From a bacterium (GTDB lineage: Bacteria > Bacillota > Bacilli > Lactobacillales > Streptococcaceae): DNA of 64,000 nucleotides. The notes beneath the pieces were generated by a model, which saw only the letters and a list, made by a program, of their open reading frames with translations, did not search any database and was not told the origin of the DNA. Of the stretch, positions 34,055 to 44,147 are shown one piece after another. Position 1 is the first letter of the stretch. Each line of letters starts with the position of its first letter. The stretch spans positions 1 through 64,000 of the forward strand of contig CAJNCJ010000002.1 of the NCBI GenBank assembly GCA_905221235.1, read 5' to 3'. The position numbers and the translations under genes were made by a program.

Positions 34055-34600
34055 TCAACTAAGACACTTACAATTCTTCCTATGCGCTTTGAGTTTTTTC
34101 AGAGCCCAATCATAGTGACTTGACGTGCTACTGACAAAGTAGGAACCTAGACTTGTCCCACCTGTCCACTGATAGATACCTTTAGTAAAGAGTTTGTCAG
34201 TGCTGAAGCCTTCTATCAACTCTAAAACCTCTCTATGTGATTGCGCCAAGAGTCTAGTTGCTTCTTCTAATGTCGTTTTCTGGTGCTTCTTCCAAAGAAC
34301 GACATTCATTTGTCCATAGGTTTTCCAATTATAAGGTTCAGGGAGAAAAGTTCTTTCTTGACCTTTTTGATTAGAATGTACCCAATTTAAAAGTAATTGC
34401 TGCCATTCATAAAGATGGATCAAGACATCTCGTAGATTTTTATCCCTTTTCCAGTGAGCTTCTTTTTTCTTTGGGTCTCTTGAAAAATCAAATGGAGTCT
34501 GTAGCTCATCTTCACTTAGTTGGGAGATAAAACGATTGAGCTTGTCATAGTTTTCCTTAGAGGCCAGCACTAGCTCCTCTTTTGTTTTCGGTCTAGGCAC
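34055..34600 (-). CDS. ClbS/DfsB-family (DUF1706) four-helix protein
   Basis: The 181-residue protein opens with RPKTKEELVLASKENYDKL and continues with LRDVLIHLYEWQQLLLNWV, both typical of the DUF1706/ClbS/DfsB family of DinB-like four-helix bundles. ClbS in colibactin producers is a cyclopropane hydrolase giving self-protection, but most relatives have unknown roles. The C-terminal block (GSYFVSSTSSHYDWALKKL) is also conserved. It stands alone between the HAD and YkgJ genes. Function here is unassigned. Confidence 0.7.
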   Translation of the reverse strand: MPRPKTKEELVLASKENYDKLNRFISQLSEDELQTPFDFSRDPKKKEAHWKRDKNLRDVLIHLYEWQQLLLNWVHSNQKGQERTFLPEPYNWKTYGQMNVVLWKKHQKTTLEEATRLLAQSHREVLELIEGFSTDKLFTKGIYQWTGGTSLGSYFVSSTSSHYDWALKKLKAHRKNCKCLS

Positions 34601-34657
34601 AGGAGTACTCCCTTCACATTGCTAGTTATTATTAGAAATCTTTTATCCTTTAAATCT

Positions 34658-35152
34658 CTACAACTTATCCTTTAATTTCTCAACAAAGAGATAGGCTGCT
34701 GGACAGGTCAAGGTATTCTTAATCGTTAGATGGTTGATTTGATGGATCTTTTTACGGTCTGTATGGGGAAATTCACGACAGGCCTTTGGACGAACATCAT
34801 AGATGGAACAGAGGTTATCTCCTCCTAAAAATGGGCAAGGCATGGATTTGAAAACTTTGTCTCCATCTTCATCCACCTGCAGAAACTCCGCTTCAAAAGC
34901 GGGTAATTTCATTTTGAAATACTTGGCAATACGGGTAATATCTGCCTCCTTGAAGTCAGGGCCTAAAGTCTTACAACAGTTAGCACAGGCGGTACAATCA
35001 ATCTCCGCAAAGACTTCTTGATGAATCTGCTGGGCAATCTTGTCTAAGTTTTTTGGTGGCTTTTTCTTTAAATTGGCCAAGACTTTGCGATGCTCCTTCT
35101 GCTTTTGCAAGGCTAGCTGGTGGTAATACTCAATATCAATTTCTTTAGACAT
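34658..35152 (-). CDS. YkgJ-family cysteine cluster protein
   Basis: A 164-residue protein with a cysteine set arranged as CTACANCC, CPFLGGDNLC and ACREFP, plus a late TCPAAY. This YkgJ/UPF0153 pattern is thought to bind zinc or an iron-sulfur cluster. The N-terminal third is a basic helix. It lies after the ptsI terminator and has its own ribosome binding site. The biochemical role of the family is unknown. Confidence 0.8.
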   Translation of the reverse strand: MSKEIDIEYYHQLALQKQKEHRKVLANLKKKPPKNLDKIAQQIHQEVFAEIDCTACANCCKTLGPDFKEADITRIAKYFKMKLPAFEAEFLQVDEDGDKVFKSMPCPFLGGDNLCSIYDVRPKACREFPHTDRKKIHQINHLTIKNTLTCPAAYLFVEKLKDKL

Positions 35153-35249
35153 GTTTTCTCTCTTATTCTAACTACTTCCCTCTATTATACCATGCCTCTG
35201 GAGCATTGAAAAGTGGACTTTATTAGACCATACTTTTTCAACATACATC

Positions 35250-35280
35250 AAAAAAACCTTGCAACTAGGGTTGCAAGGAT
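35250..35280 (-). terminator. Terminator of the ptsHI operon
   Basis: A stem CCTTGCAAC/GTTGCAAGG with a short loop and T7 on the minus strand directly follows ptsI. Confidence 0.85.
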
Positions 35281-35287
35281 AATGACA

Positions 35288-37021
35288 TTAATCGAAGTTA
35301 ACGTATTCTTTTTGAAGTTCAAGAACTTCTTCCATTGTTGAACACTCTGTAAGGGCACGGTTAGCGTACTCTTCCATCTTAGCAGTGTCCAATTTCTTCA
35401 TCAAGCTACGTGTACGAAGTACAGATGTTGCTGACATAGAGAACTCATCCAAGCCCATTCCAACAAGAAGTGGAACAGCTTTTTGGTCACCAGCCATCTC
35501 ACCACACATACCAGCCCATTTACCTTCAGCGTGAGCTGCCTTGATAACGTTGTTGATCAAGCGAAGGATTGATGGGTTATATGGTTGGTAAAGGTATGAA
35601 ACTTGCTCGTTCATACGGTCTGCTGCCATTGAGTATTGGATCAAGTCGTTTGTACCAATTGACATGAAGTCTACTTCTTTTGCAAATTGGTCTGCAAGCA
35701 TCGCTGCTGCAGGGATTTCAATCATGATACCAACTTGGATATCATCCGCAACTGCAACACCTTCAGCAAGAAGGTTTGCTTTTTCTTCTTCATAAACTGC
35801 TTTAGCTGCACGGAATTCTTTCAAAAGGGCAACCATTGGGAACATGATACGCAATTGACCATGAACAGAAGCACGAAGAAGGGCACGGATTTGTGTACGG
35901 AACATTGCATCTCCAGTTTCAGAAATAGAGATACGAAGGGCACGGAATCCAAGGAATGGGTTCATTTCATGTGGCATATCGAAGTAAGGAAGTTCCTTAT
36001 CTCCACCGATATCCATTGTACGGACAACCACTGGCTTACCATTCATTCCCTCAAGAACAGCCTTGTATGCTTCATATTGCTCATCTTCAGTTGGGAAGTC
36101 TTGAGAATCCATGTACAAGAACTCTGTACGATAAAGTCCAACCGCTTCTGCACCGTTGTTGTTAACACCTTCAACGTCTTTTGGAGTACCGATGTTAGCA
36201 GCCAACTCGAAGTGTTTACCGTCAGCAGTCACTGTTTGAGCATCTTTCAAAAGTGCCCATTCAGCTTTTTGTTTAGCATAAGCTTCACCAGCTGCTTTAA
36301 ATTCTGCCGCTTGTTCATCTGTTGGGTTGATAATCACTTCACCAGTAATTCCGTTAACGGCAAGGATATCACCGTCTTTCACTACTTCAGTGATGTTATT
36401 TGTTCCCAATACAGCTGCAATTTCAAGTGTACGTGCCATGATAGCTGAGTGACTTGTACGTCCACCGATGTTTGTTACAAAAGCTTTTACAAAATTTTTG
36501 TCCAATTGAGCTGTATCAGATGGTGTCAAGTCATGCGCAATCACGATTACTTCTTCATTGATAGAAGCTGGGTTTGGCAATTTCTTACCAAGAAGGTTTG
36601 CCAATACACGTTTTGTCACGTCGCGGATATCCGCTGCACGTTCTTGCATGTATGGGTTGTCTTCCATACCTTCAAAGATAGTGATGAACATGTCAGTCAC
36701 TTCTTTAAGACCTGCTTCTGCATTGACTTTCTTAGCACGGATTGTTTCTTTAATCTGACCAATCAATTCTGGGTCAGAAAGAACCATCAAATGAGCGTCA
36801 AAAACTTGAGCCGCTTCTTCACCAAGCGTACCTACAGCTTTCTCACGGATAAGAGAAAGCTCGTTTTGAGAAGCTTCAAGAGCTACATCCAAACGAGCCT
36901 CTTCTGCGTTTGTATCTTCGACTGAAACAGTCTCGAATGACAAATCCGGTTGAACGAGTAGATATGCTTTTGCAACTGCAACACCGTCAGATGCCGCGAT
37001 TCCTTTAAGCATTTCTGTCAT
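35288..37021 (-). CDS. ptsI: Phosphoenolpyruvate-protein phosphotransferase (Enzyme I)
   Basis: Enzyme I takes phosphate from PEP and passes it to HPr, supplying all PTS sugar transporters. The HPr-binding N-terminal region is followed by the phosphohistidine motif [13 protein letters not shown] and the C-terminal PEP-binding barrel ([43 protein letters not shown]). The 577-residue length is standard. It is co-transcribed with ptsH, six bases upstream. Confidence 0.96.
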   Translation of the reverse strand: MTEMLKGIAASDGVAVAKAYLLVQPDLSFETVSVEDTNAEEARLDVALEASQNELSLIREKAVGTLGEEAAQVFDAHLMVLSDPELIGQIKETIRAKKVNAEAGLKEVTDMFITIFEGMEDNPYMQERAADIRDVTKRVLANLLGKKLPNPASINEEVIVIAHDLTPSDTAQLDKNFVKAFVTNIGGRTSHSAIMARTLEIAAVLGTNNITEVVKDGDILAVNGITGEVIINPTDEQAAEFKAAGEAYAKQKAEWALLKDAQTVTADGKHFELAANIGTPKDVEGVNNNGAEAVGLYRTEFLYMDSQDFPTEDEQYEAYKAVLEGMNGKPVVVRTMDIGGDKELPYFDMPHEMNPFLGFRALRISISETGDAMFRTQIRALLRASVHGQLRIMFPMVALLKEFRAAKAVYEEEKANLLAEGVAVADDIQVGIMIEIPAAAMLADQFAKEVDFMSIGTNDLIQYSMAADRMNEQVSYLYQPYNPSILRLINNVIKAAHAEGKWAGMCGEMAGDQKAVPLLVGMGLDEFSMSATSVLRTRSLMKKLDTAKMEEYANRALTECSTMEEVLELQKEYVNFD

Positions 37022-37026
37022 TTTCC

Positions 37027-37290
37027 TTATGCCAATCCTTCTTTTTCCATTGTTTCTGAGATTGCAGCGATAGCGTCATCTGCATCTGCACCTTCAGCTG
37101 AGATAGTTACGTCAGCACCTTGGCCAACACCAAGACTCATAACACCCATGATTGATTTAAGGTTAACTGATTTACCTTTGTACTCAAGAGTGATATCTGA
37201 AGCAAATTTGCTAGCAGTTTGTACCAACAATGTTGCTGGACGTGCGTGAATACCTGTTTCTGCCACTACGTGGAAATCTTTAGAAGCCAT
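37027..37290 (-). CDS. ptsH: Phosphocarrier protein HPr
   Basis: HPr carries phosphate from Enzyme I to the sugar-specific EIIA proteins and, when phosphorylated on serine, is the CcpA co-repressor. Both sites are present: His15 in GIHARPAT and Ser46 in [11 protein letters not shown]. Length is 87 residues. It is transcribed from a consensus promoter and followed by ptsI. Confidence 0.97.
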   Translation of the reverse strand: MASKDFHVVAETGIHARPATLLVQTASKFASDITLEYKGKSVNLKSIMGVMSLGVGQGADVTISAEGADADDAIAAISETMEKEGLA

Positions 37291-37352
37291 AGTTTGACTC
37301 TCCTTTTGTTCTTTCTTTTTTGAGTTATATGTGATAACCCTTACAATTTGGT

Positions 37353-37381
37353 ATTATACCATCTTCTAGGATTTTTTTCAA
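37353..37381 (-). promoter_or_regulatory. Promoter of ptsHI
   Basis: -35 TTGAAA (37376-37381) and extended -10 TGGTATAAT (TATAAT at 37353-37358), 17 bases apart on the minus strand. Confidence 0.75.
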
Positions 37382-37512
37382 GCATTTTATGGGATTTATT
37401 CAATTTCCTTTCAGATAACTTGCTGAAAATCTTCTATTCTAGATAACAAAACACAGGATATAGTTTCTTCCAAAACAATTTATAGGATAATCATTGCTAT
37501 TTTATAAAACAA

Positions 37513-37569
37513 ACACTACATATTGTGTTTTATGAGCTTAAGCATAAAAATAGACCACTATATTTAGTT
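37513..37569 (+). promoter_or_regulatory. Pair of NrdR boxes upstream of nrdH
   Basis: ACACTACATATTGTGT (37513-37528) is close to the palindromic NrdR consensus. A second, weaker box ACCACTATATTTAGTT (37554-37569) follows with a 41-base centre-to-centre distance, about four helical turns. They lie just upstream of the nrdH promoter, so NrdR would repress nrdHE when dATP is plentiful. The nrdR gene is not in this window. Confidence 0.65.
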
Positions 37570-37577
37570 TCAAATCA

Positions 37578-37605
37578 TTGACAAAAATTTATTTTCTGAT
37601 ATACT
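37578..37605 (+). promoter_or_regulatory. Promoter of nrdHE
   Basis: -35 TTGACA (37578-37583) and extended -10 TGATATACT (TATACT at 37600-37605) with a 16-base spacer. Confidence 0.75.
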
Positions 37606-37640
37606 AAGAAAGTAATCTATTTTGAAAGAGGAGTTACACA

Positions 37641-37859
37641 ATGGTAACCGTTTATTCTAAAAATAACTGTGTCCAATGCAAGATGACCAAACGTTTCTTG
37701 GACAGTAATAACGTTGAATACAAAGAAATCAATCTCGATGAGCAACCTGAGTACATCGATCAAGTTAAAGAGCTCGGTTTCAGCGCAGCTCCTGTTATCC
37801 AAACACCAACTGAAGTCTTTTCAGGTTTCCAACCAGGAAAACTGAAACAATTAGCATAA
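37641..37859 (+). CDS. nrdH: Glutaredoxin-like protein NrdH
   Basis: NrdH is the 72-residue thiol electron donor for class Ib ribonucleotide reductase. The redox motif CVQC follows the start (VYSKNNCVQCKMTKR), and the C-terminal stretch FSGFQPGKLKQL binds thioredoxin reductase in the family. It starts behind GAGGAG and precedes nrdE by 80 bases in the same transcript. Confidence 0.93.
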   Translation: MVTVYSKNNCVQCKMTKRFLDSNNVEYKEINLDEQPEYIDQVKELGFSAAPVIQTPTEVFSGFQPGKLKQLA

Positions 37860-37939
37860 TCTTAGTACATCATCCAGAAGAGACTGCTTCTAGGGCTAAC
37901 TTAGAAGCCTTTCTTTTGTAATTAGATAAGGGAAATTTT

Positions 37940-40099
37940 ATGGGATTAAAACATCTTGAGGACGTGACTTACTTCCGTCTCAATAACGAAATCAACCGTC
38001 CTGTTAATGGACAAATCATGCTTCATAAAGATAAAGAAGCCTTGGATGCTTTCTTTAAAGAAAATGTAGTTCCAAATACTATGGTTTTTGATTCAATCAA
38101 AGATAAAATCAACTACCTCATTGAACACAACTACATTGAAACAGCCTTTATCAAGAAATACCGTCCAGAGTTTTTGGAAGAGTTGCATCAATTTATCAAA
38201 GACCAAAACTTCCAATTCAAGTCTTTCATGGCAGCTTATAAATTTTACAATCAATATGCTTTGAAAACCAACGACGGTGAATATTATCTTGAAAGTATGG
38301 AAGACCGTGTCTTCTTTAACGCCCTTTATTTTGCTGATGGGAATGAAGCTATTGCCATCGATATTGCCAATGAAATCATCCACCAACGCTACCAACCTGC
38401 TACTCCTTCCTTCTTGAATGCTGGACGTGCTCGTCGTGGGGAGTTGGTATCTTGCTTCTTGATCCAAGTGACTGATGATATGAACTCTATCGGACGTTCT
38501 ATCAACTCTGCCCTTCAACTGTCACGTATCGGTGGTGGTGTGGGGATTTCTCTCAGCAACCTTCGTGAGGCTGGTGCTCCTATCAAGGGCTATGAAGGAG
38601 CTGCTTCAGGTGTCGTTCCTGTTATGAAGCTTTTTGAAGACAGCTTCTCTTATTCAAACCAATTGGGGCAACGTCAAGGTGCTGGGGTTGTCTACCTCAA
38701 CGTTTTTCACCCAGATATCATCGCCTTCCTTTCAACTAAGAAAGAAAATGCTGATGAAAAAGTTCGTGTCAAGACCCTTTCACTTGGCGTTGTAGTACCA
38801 GATAAATTCTACGAATTGGCTCGTAAAAATGAAGAAATGTACCTCTTCAGCCCATACTCTGTAGAACTTGAATACGGTGTGCCTTTCAACTACATCGATA
38901 TCACTGAAAAATACGATGAATTGGTCGCAAATCCAAACATCCGCAAGACAAAAATCAAGGCGCGTGATTTGGAAACTGAAATCTCTAAATTGCAACAAGA
39001 GTCTGGTTACCCTTATGTGGTCAACATTGATACGGCTAACCGTGCAAACCCTGTTGATGGAAAGATTATCATGAGTAACTTGTGTTCTGAGATTCTTCAA
39101 GTTCAAGAACCAAGCTTGATCAATGATGCTCAAGAATTCCTGCAAATGGGAACGGATGTTTCATGTAACCTTGGTTCAACCAACGTGGTCAACATGATGA
39201 CTTCACCTGATTTTGGTCGTTCTATCCGTGCTATGGTTCGTGCCCTTACTTTCGTTACAGACAGTTCACACATCGTAGCTGTCCCTACTATCGACCACGG
39301 AAATAGCCAAGCTCACACCTTTGGTCTTGGTGCCATGGGACTTCACAGCTACCTTGCCCAACAATTGATTGAATATGGATCGCCTGAGTCGGTTGAATTT
39401 ACAAGCATCTACTTTATGCTTATGAACTACTGGACCTTGGTTGAGTCAAACAATATCGCGCGTGAACGTGGTATTACCTTCCATAACTTTGAAAAATCAG
39501 ACTATGCTCACGGAAGCTACTTCGACAAGTATGTAACTGGCGAATTTGTTCCAAAATCAGACCGTGTTAAAGAACTCTTCAAAGATGTCTTTATCCCAAG
39601 TGCTGCTGACTGGGCTGAACTTCGCGACAAGGTTCAAGCAGATGGACTTTACCACCAAAACCGTCTTGCCGTAGCGCCAAATGGTTCTATCAGCTATATC
39701 AACGACGTTTCTGCTTCTATCCACCCGATTACGCAACGTATCGAAGAACGTCAAGAGAAGAAAATCGGTAAAATCTACTACCCTGCTGCTGGATTGTCAA
39801 CAGAAACCATTCCTTACTACACTTCTGCTTACGATATGGATATGCGTAAGGTGATTGATGTCTATGCTGCTGCAACTGAGCACGTGGACCAAGGACTTTC
39901 ACTCACACTCTTCATGCGTAGTGACATTCCAAAAGGGCTTTACGAATGGAAGAAAGAAAACAAACAAACGACACGTGACTTGTCTATCCTTCGTAACTAT
40001 GCCTTTAACAAGGGTATCAAGTCTATCTACTACGTCCGTACCTTTACAGATGATGGTGGAGAAGTCGGTGCCAACCAATGTGAAAGCTGTGTGATTTAA
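37940..40099 (+). CDS. nrdE: Class Ib ribonucleoside-diphosphate reductase, alpha subunit
   Basis: NrdE is the catalytic subunit that reduces ribonucleotides to deoxyribonucleotides. The active-site loop region SNLCSEI holds the catalytic radical Cys zone, RRGELVSCFLIQ provides the first redox cysteine, and the C-terminal swinging pair is CESCVI. At 719 residues it has the short N-terminus of NrdE, lacking the ATP-cone of class Ia. Located between nrdH and nrdF, with a terminator-like hairpin after it. Confidence 0.95.
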   Translation: MGLKHLEDVTYFRLNNEINRPVNGQIMLHKDKEALDAFFKENVVPNTMVFDSIKDKINYLIEHNYIETAFIKKYRPEFLEELHQFIKDQNFQFKSFMAAYKFYNQYALKTNDGEYYLESMEDRVFFNALYFADGNEAIAIDIANEIIHQRYQPATPSFLNAGRARRGELVSCFLIQVTDDMNSIGRSINSALQLSRIGGGVGISLSNLREAGAPIKGYEGAASGVVPVMKLFEDSFSYSNQLGQRQGAGVVYLNVFHPDIIAFLSTKKENADEKVRVKTLSLGVVVPDKFYELARKNEEMYLFSPYSVELEYGVPFNYIDITEKYDELVANPNIRKTKIKARDLETEISKLQQESGYPYVVNIDTANRANPVDGKIIMSNLCSEILQVQEPSLINDAQEFLQMGTDVSCNLGSTNVVNMMTSPDFGRSIRAMVRALTFVTDSSHIVAVPTIDHGNSQAHTFGLGAMGLHSYLAQQLIEYGSPESVEFTSIYFMLMNYWTLVESNNIARERGITFHNFEKSDYAHGSYFDKYVTGEFVPKSDRVKELFKDVFIPSAADWAELRDKVQADGLYHQNRLAVAPNGSISYINDVSASIHPITQRIEERQEKKIGKIYYPAAGLSTETIPYYTSAYDMDMRKVIDVYAAATEHVDQGLSLTLFMRSDIPKGLYEWKKENKQTTRDLSILRNYAFNKGIKSIYYVRTFTDDGGEVGANQCESCVI

Positions 40100-40185
40100 T
40101 CTTTGCTTGAGGAAACTACATTTTCACAGATTAGTGATTCTATCACCGTGCTAAACCGGAATAAGCATCTATACTATGAAATAAC

Positions 40186-40211
40186 AAAAAAGTCGGGCTT
40201 CCGACTTTTTG
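40186..40211 (+). terminator. Terminator after nrdE
   Basis: A stem AAAAAAGTCGG/CCGACTTTTT with a tiny loop and T-run. nrdF has a possible extended -10 of its own (TGATAAAAT, TAAAAT at 40236-40241). Confidence 0.75.
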
Positions 40212-40288
40212 TGCGATACTCCTCTAGAATTATGATAAAATAGAAATAATTGTGAGTTCGCAATACTAAACACAGAAAGAGATTTCAA

Positions 40289-41251
40289 ATGGAAACTTAC
40301 TACAAAGCCATTAACTGGAATGCCATCGAAGATGTCATCGACAAATCAACTTGGGAAAAGCTGACCGAGCAATTCTGGCTTGATACACGTATTCCCTTGT
40401 CAAATGACTTGGATGACTGGAGAAAGCTATCAAGTGTAGAAAAAGACTTGGTTGGAAAAGTCTTTGGTGGTTTAACCCTTCTCGACACTATGCAATCTGA
40501 AACAGGGGTTCAAGCCCTTCGAGCAGACATTCGTACACCGCATGAGGAAGCTGTCTTCAACAACATCCAATTTATGGAATCTGTCCACGCAAAATCTTAC
40601 TCTTCTATCTTTTCTACCCTGAATACCAAGGCTGAGATTGAAGAAATTTTCGAATGGACCAATACCAATCCTTACCTACAAAAGAAGGCTGAGATTGTCA
40701 ACGAAATCTACCTAAACGGTAGCCCACTTGAAAAGAAAGTTGCCAGTGTCTTCCTTGAAACTTTCCTCTTCTATTCAGGTTTCTTCACTCCCCTCTACTA
40801 TCTTGGTAACAACAAACTAGCCAACGTCGCTGAAATCATCAAATTGATCATTCGTGATGAGTCAGTTCACGGAACCTACATTGGTTATAAATTCCAACTC
40901 GGTTTCAATGAATTGCCTGAAGAAGAGCAAGAAAAGCTCAAAGAATGGATGTACGACCTACTCTACACTCTCTACGAGAACGAAGAGGGCTATACAGAGA
41001 GCCTCTATGACGGTGTTGGTTGGACGGAAGAAGTTAAAACCTTCCTTCGCTACAATGCTAATAAGGCACTCATGAACCTGGGACAAGATCCACTCTTCCC
41101 AGACTCAGCAGATGATGTCAACCCAATCGTCATGAACGGTATTTCAACAGGAACATCTAACCACGACTTCTTCTCTCAAGTCGGAAATGGCTACCTTCTT
41201 GGTGAAGTTGAAGCCATGCAAGACGATGACTACAACTATGGTTTGGACTAA
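40289..41251 (+). CDS. nrdF: Class Ib ribonucleoside-diphosphate reductase, beta subunit
   Basis: NrdF holds the dimanganese/diiron-tyrosyl radical cofactor needed by NrdE. The helix with QSETGVQALRADIRTPHE, FMESVHAKSYSSIFSTL and IIRDESVHGTYIGYK supplies the metal ligands. Length is 320 residues, normal. It lies about 190 bases after nrdE, past a terminator, so expression probably comes partly from a separate promoter. No nrdI gene is adjacent; it must be elsewhere. Confidence 0.95.
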   Translation: METYYKAINWNAIEDVIDKSTWEKLTEQFWLDTRIPLSNDLDDWRKLSSVEKDLVGKVFGGLTLLDTMQSETGVQALRADIRTPHEEAVFNNIQFMESVHAKSYSSIFSTLNTKAEIEEIFEWTNTNPYLQKKAEIVNEIYLNGSPLEKKVASVFLETFLFYSGFFTPLYYLGNNKLANVAEIIKLIIRDESVHGTYIGYKFQLGFNELPEEEQEKLKEWMYDLLYTLYENEEGYTESLYDGVGWTEEVKTFLRYNANKALMNLGQDPLFPDSADDVNPIVMNGISTGTSNHDFFSQVGNGYLLGEVEAMQDDDYNYGLD

Positions 41252-41274
41252 GTCAACAATTTCATAACTGATAT

Positions 41275-41316
41275 CAATATCATGGTTTGTTTAAAACAAC
41301 CATGATATTTTTGTTT
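41275..41316 (+). terminator. Terminator of nrdF
   Basis: A long stem ATATCATGGTT/AACCATGATAT around a TTTGTTTAAAAC-type loop ends in T5. Confidence 0.75.
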
Positions 41317-41338
41317 TTGTTTTCTTTTGTTTTTTAAA

Positions 41339-41367
41339 TTGATTGATTGAATACTTTATGATAAAAT
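41339..41367 (+). promoter_or_regulatory. Promoter of lacR
   Basis: -35 TTGATT (41339-41344) and extended -10 TGATAAAAT (TAAAAT at 41362-41367), spacer 17. Confidence 0.6.
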
Positions 41368-41392
41368 AGTAATAGAAATAGAGGTGATAACG

Positions 41393-42160
41393 ATGCTAAA
41401 GCAGGAAAAATTAGATAATATTCTAGAAACAGTAAATACAAAGGGAACTATTACTGTAAAAGAAATCATGATTCGCTTAGATGTGTCAGATATGACTGCT
41501 AGACGCTACTTACAAGAGTTAGCTGACAAGGATTTACTTGTTCGTGTGCATGGAGGAGCTGAAAAAATTCGCACAGGTTCCATTTTAAACAATGAACGTT
41601 CCAATATTGAAAAACAAAGTTTACAAATCGCAGAAAAACAAGAAATCAGCCGTTTTGCGGGTCATTTAATTGATGAGGGTGAAACTATTTTTATCGGCCC
41701 TGGTACGACCTTAGAATCTTTTGCCCGTGAACTTCCAATCGATAATATTCGTGTTGTAACAAACAGTTTACCAGTCTTTCTCATCCTAAACGAACGAAAA
41801 CTAACAGATTTGATTTTAATCGGTGGAAACTATCGCTCTATCACTGGAGCCTTTGTGGGAACACTAACATTGCAAAACTTGGCCAATCTACAATTTTCTA
41901 AAGCTTTCGTTAGCTGTAATGGTATTAAGGACAATGCGATTGCGACCTTTAGTGAAGAGGAAGGCGAATCTCAACGCATCGCCCTCAATAATTCCAATAA
42001 AAAATACTTACTAGCTGACAATAGTAAGTTCAATAAATTTGATTTTTACACCTTCTACAATATCTCAGATATTGATACCATCGTTTCAGATTCTAAACTG
42101 AGCAAAGAAACGTTTGAACAACTTTCAAAACAAACAAAAATTATTCTATCTAAACCATAA
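41393..42160 (+). CDS. lacR: DeoR-family lactose/galactose repressor LacR
   Basis: LacR represses tagatose-6-phosphate pathway genes and is relieved by tagatose-6-phosphate. An N-terminal DeoR helix-turn-helix (VKEIMIRLDVSDMTARRYL) precedes the sugar-phosphate sensor domain (GETIFIGPGTTLESFAREL, then KYLLADNSKF). The ATG at 41393 has GAGGTG six bases upstream; the in-frame GTG at 41384 lies within that site and is not the start. It is divergent in function from, and convergent in orientation to, lacDCBA. Confidence 0.85.
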   Translation: MLKQEKLDNILETVNTKGTITVKEIMIRLDVSDMTARRYLQELADKDLLVRVHGGAEKIRTGSILNNERSNIEKQSLQIAEKQEISRFAGHLIDEGETIFIGPGTTLESFARELPIDNIRVVTNSLPVFLILNERKLTDLILIGGNYRSITGAFVGTLTLQNLANLQFSKAFVSCNGIKDNAIATFSEEEGESQRIALNNSNKKYLLADNSKFNKFDFYTFYNISDIDTIVSDSKLSKETFEQLSKQTKIILSKP

Positions 42161-42164
42161 AACG

Positions 42165-42190
42165 ATCCCCACCGATTGGTGGGGATTTTT
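42165..42190. terminator. Shared terminator of lacR and lacABCD
   Basis: A stem ATCCCCACC/GGTGGGGAT with T5 follows lacR on the plus strand, and lies downstream of lacD on the minus strand. Confidence 0.75.
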
Positions 42191-42225
42191 GTAAGTATTA
42201 AAAATTTTAGTTTTGAAAGACTTGC

Positions 42226-43206
42226 TTACACACGTTCTTTCCATGAAGTTGCTGTTGTTTGAAGAACTTTGTTTAGCTCGTCAATATTTTCAAAACCAGT
42301 TGTGCGAAGCCATTCGCGAGCTGCTGCTTCACCATCTTTGATGTAAGCTTCAACTGATCCAGCCCATGTTGCACGGCCACAAAGAACTCCGTTAAAGTTT
42401 GCACCTGATTCATGAGCAAATACAAGAGTATCTTGGAAGAGTTTAGCTGATACACCAGCACTCAAGTAGATGTATGGCAAGTTAGTTGCTTCATCTTGTG
42501 CTTTGAAGAAGGCTGCTGCTTCTTCGCGTGTGTAAACTACTTCACCTTCAGCAAATCCTTCAACATATTTAATGTTAACAGGAACTTCTACTTTCAAGAC
42601 ATCAATGTTAAAGCGTGGGTCTGAGAAGACTTTCATCGCACCGATAACTTTGTGTGGTTTTACTTTAGCGTATTCTACAGAACCTGCGTCCGCAATTTTT
42701 TCATCGTAAGCAAGGATTTCAAGGAAGAATGGGATATCTTCAGCCACACACTCTGAACCGATACGTTCGATGTAAGCTTGTTTTTCTTGGTTCAGTTCGT
42801 CTGAGCTATCTACATCATAGTAAAGCAAGAATTTAACTGCATCTGCACCTTCTTCTTTAATACGTTTTGCAGACCAAACATCCAAGCAGTCTGGCAAGCG
42901 TTTTGTGCTTGTTGTGTCATAACCTGTTTTTTCATAAGCAAGGAGAAGACCAGCTTTTTCATCAAGAGCTTTAGTTGCTGGAAGTCCATACTCAGGGTCA
43001 AGAAGCATTGATGAAGCGTATTTAGTCAATTCATCTGCTACCAAAACTTTAAGTTCTTCCATTTGAGCTACAGTTGGTTCTTCTGTTTGGTGTTGAGCCA
43101 TGAGGCGTTTCAAAGCACCACGTTGGTCAAATGCAAGAGCTGAGATGATACCATTTTCATCAGAAAGTTTTTCTAAGCGTGCACGTTTTTGTTCTGTTAA
43201 AGCCAT
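42226..43206 (-). CDS. lacD: Tagatose 1,6-diphosphate aldolase
   Basis: LacD cleaves tagatose-1,6-bisphosphate to dihydroxyacetone phosphate and glyceraldehyde-3-phosphate. The class I aldolase barrel starts with [18 protein letters not shown]. It contains the [14 protein letters not shown] strand region and the Schiff-base lysine zone in [15 protein letters not shown]. The length of 326 residues is typical. It is the last gene of lacABCD, two bases after lacC. Confidence 0.94.
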   Translation of the reverse strand: MALTEQKRARLEKLSDENGIISALAFDQRGALKRLMAQHQTEEPTVAQMEELKVLVADELTKYASSMLLDPEYGLPATKALDEKAGLLLAYEKTGYDTTSTKRLPDCLDVWSAKRIKEEGADAVKFLLYYDVDSSDELNQEKQAYIERIGSECVAEDIPFFLEILAYDEKIADAGSVEYAKVKPHKVIGAMKVFSDPRFNIDVLKVEVPVNIKYVEGFAEGEVVYTREEAAAFFKAQDEATNLPYIYLSAGVSAKLFQDTLVFAHESGANFNGVLCGRATWAGSVEAYIKDGEAAAREWLRTTGFENIDELNKVLQTTATSWKERV

Positions 43207-43207
43207 T

Positions 43208-44137
43208 TTATACCCCTTTTACTATTAATTGATTATATAGAGCTTGATAGTTAGCCATGTTGACATGACCAGTCATTTTTTCTTGAGCATTGAGCATACC
43301 AAGGACATTTGCCTTGATGAGTAATTCTGCATCCAATTCTTTATGAAGAAGTCCTGAAGAAATCCCGGCCACAGTAGAATCTCCAGATCCGACAGGGTTG
43401 ACCACCTGAATTCTAGGAATATCCACCTTGTAGAAAGTATCACCATGTTTGGCAAAGGCACCGTTGGCACCAAGTGAAACGATAATCCATTCAATCCCTG
43501 CAAACAAAGGTTCTTGGAGAACTTCTTTTAATTCATCCAAATCCTCAGAAACTTCTCTTCCTAGAAGCTGAGACAATTCCTCATTATTTGGTTTGATGAC
43601 TGTTGGTTTATGTGATGATTCAAGAACAGCCTGAAGAGCTGCACCAGAGCAGTCCAAAACTACAGGTTTGGCAGCTTGATTAGCAAGTTCTACCAAGCTC
43701 GCATAGTAATCAACTGGAAGGCCAGCTGGGAGACTACCTGAGATAGCTACTACTTCAACTGAGTCCAGAAGATTTTTGAAATGTTCCAAAAAGTCTTGAC
43801 CTTCCTGTTCCAATACAACAGGACCTTTTTCAAGAACTTCTGTTTGGTTGTCTCCGTGTAAAATAGCGATACAGTTACGAGTTTCTCCCTGAATAGAGAA
43901 GAAATCTTTCTTAACCTTATCATCGATATTTTCAACCAAAAACTCACCAAGTTTACCACCGACTAAACCAGTAGCAAGAACAGAATCACCAAATTCTGAA
44001 AGCACTCGTGTAACATTGAGGCCCTTACCACCAGCTGTTTTGGTTACATCCACCACACGATTGACAGTATCAATCTTTAACTCATCCAAAGGATAGGAAA
44101 TATCAATGGATGGGTTCATTGTGACTGTTAAAATCAT
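43208..44137 (-). CDS. lacC: Tagatose-6-phosphate kinase
   Basis: LacC is a PfkB-family ribokinase-type enzyme that phosphorylates tagatose-6-phosphate. The PfkB signatures are present: [16 protein letters not shown] in the N-terminal half and the catalytic-base loop [14 protein letters not shown] near the C-terminus. At 309 residues it is of normal length. It lies between lacB (10 bases) and lacD (2 bases). Confidence 0.94.
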   Translation of the reverse strand: MILTVTMNPSIDISYPLDELKIDTVNRVVDVTKTAGGKGLNVTRVLSEFGDSVLATGLVGGKLGEFLVENIDDKVKKDFFSIQGETRNCIAILHGDNQTEVLEKGPVVLEQEGQDFLEHFKNLLDSVEVVAISGSLPAGLPVDYYASLVELANQAAKPVVLDCSGAALQAVLESSHKPTVIKPNNEELSQLLGREVSEDLDELKEVLQEPLFAGIEWIIVSLGANGAFAKHGDTFYKVDIPRIQVVNPVGSGDSTVAGISSGLLHKELDAELLIKANVLGMLNAQEKMTGHVNMANYQALYNQLIVKGV

Positions 44138-44147
44138 AGGTCACCTC

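Noticed and set aside
35687..36925. Long plus-strand open frames opposite ptsI
   Set aside because: They are antisense to a well-conserved gene and arise from its biased codon use; no independent start signals or family features.
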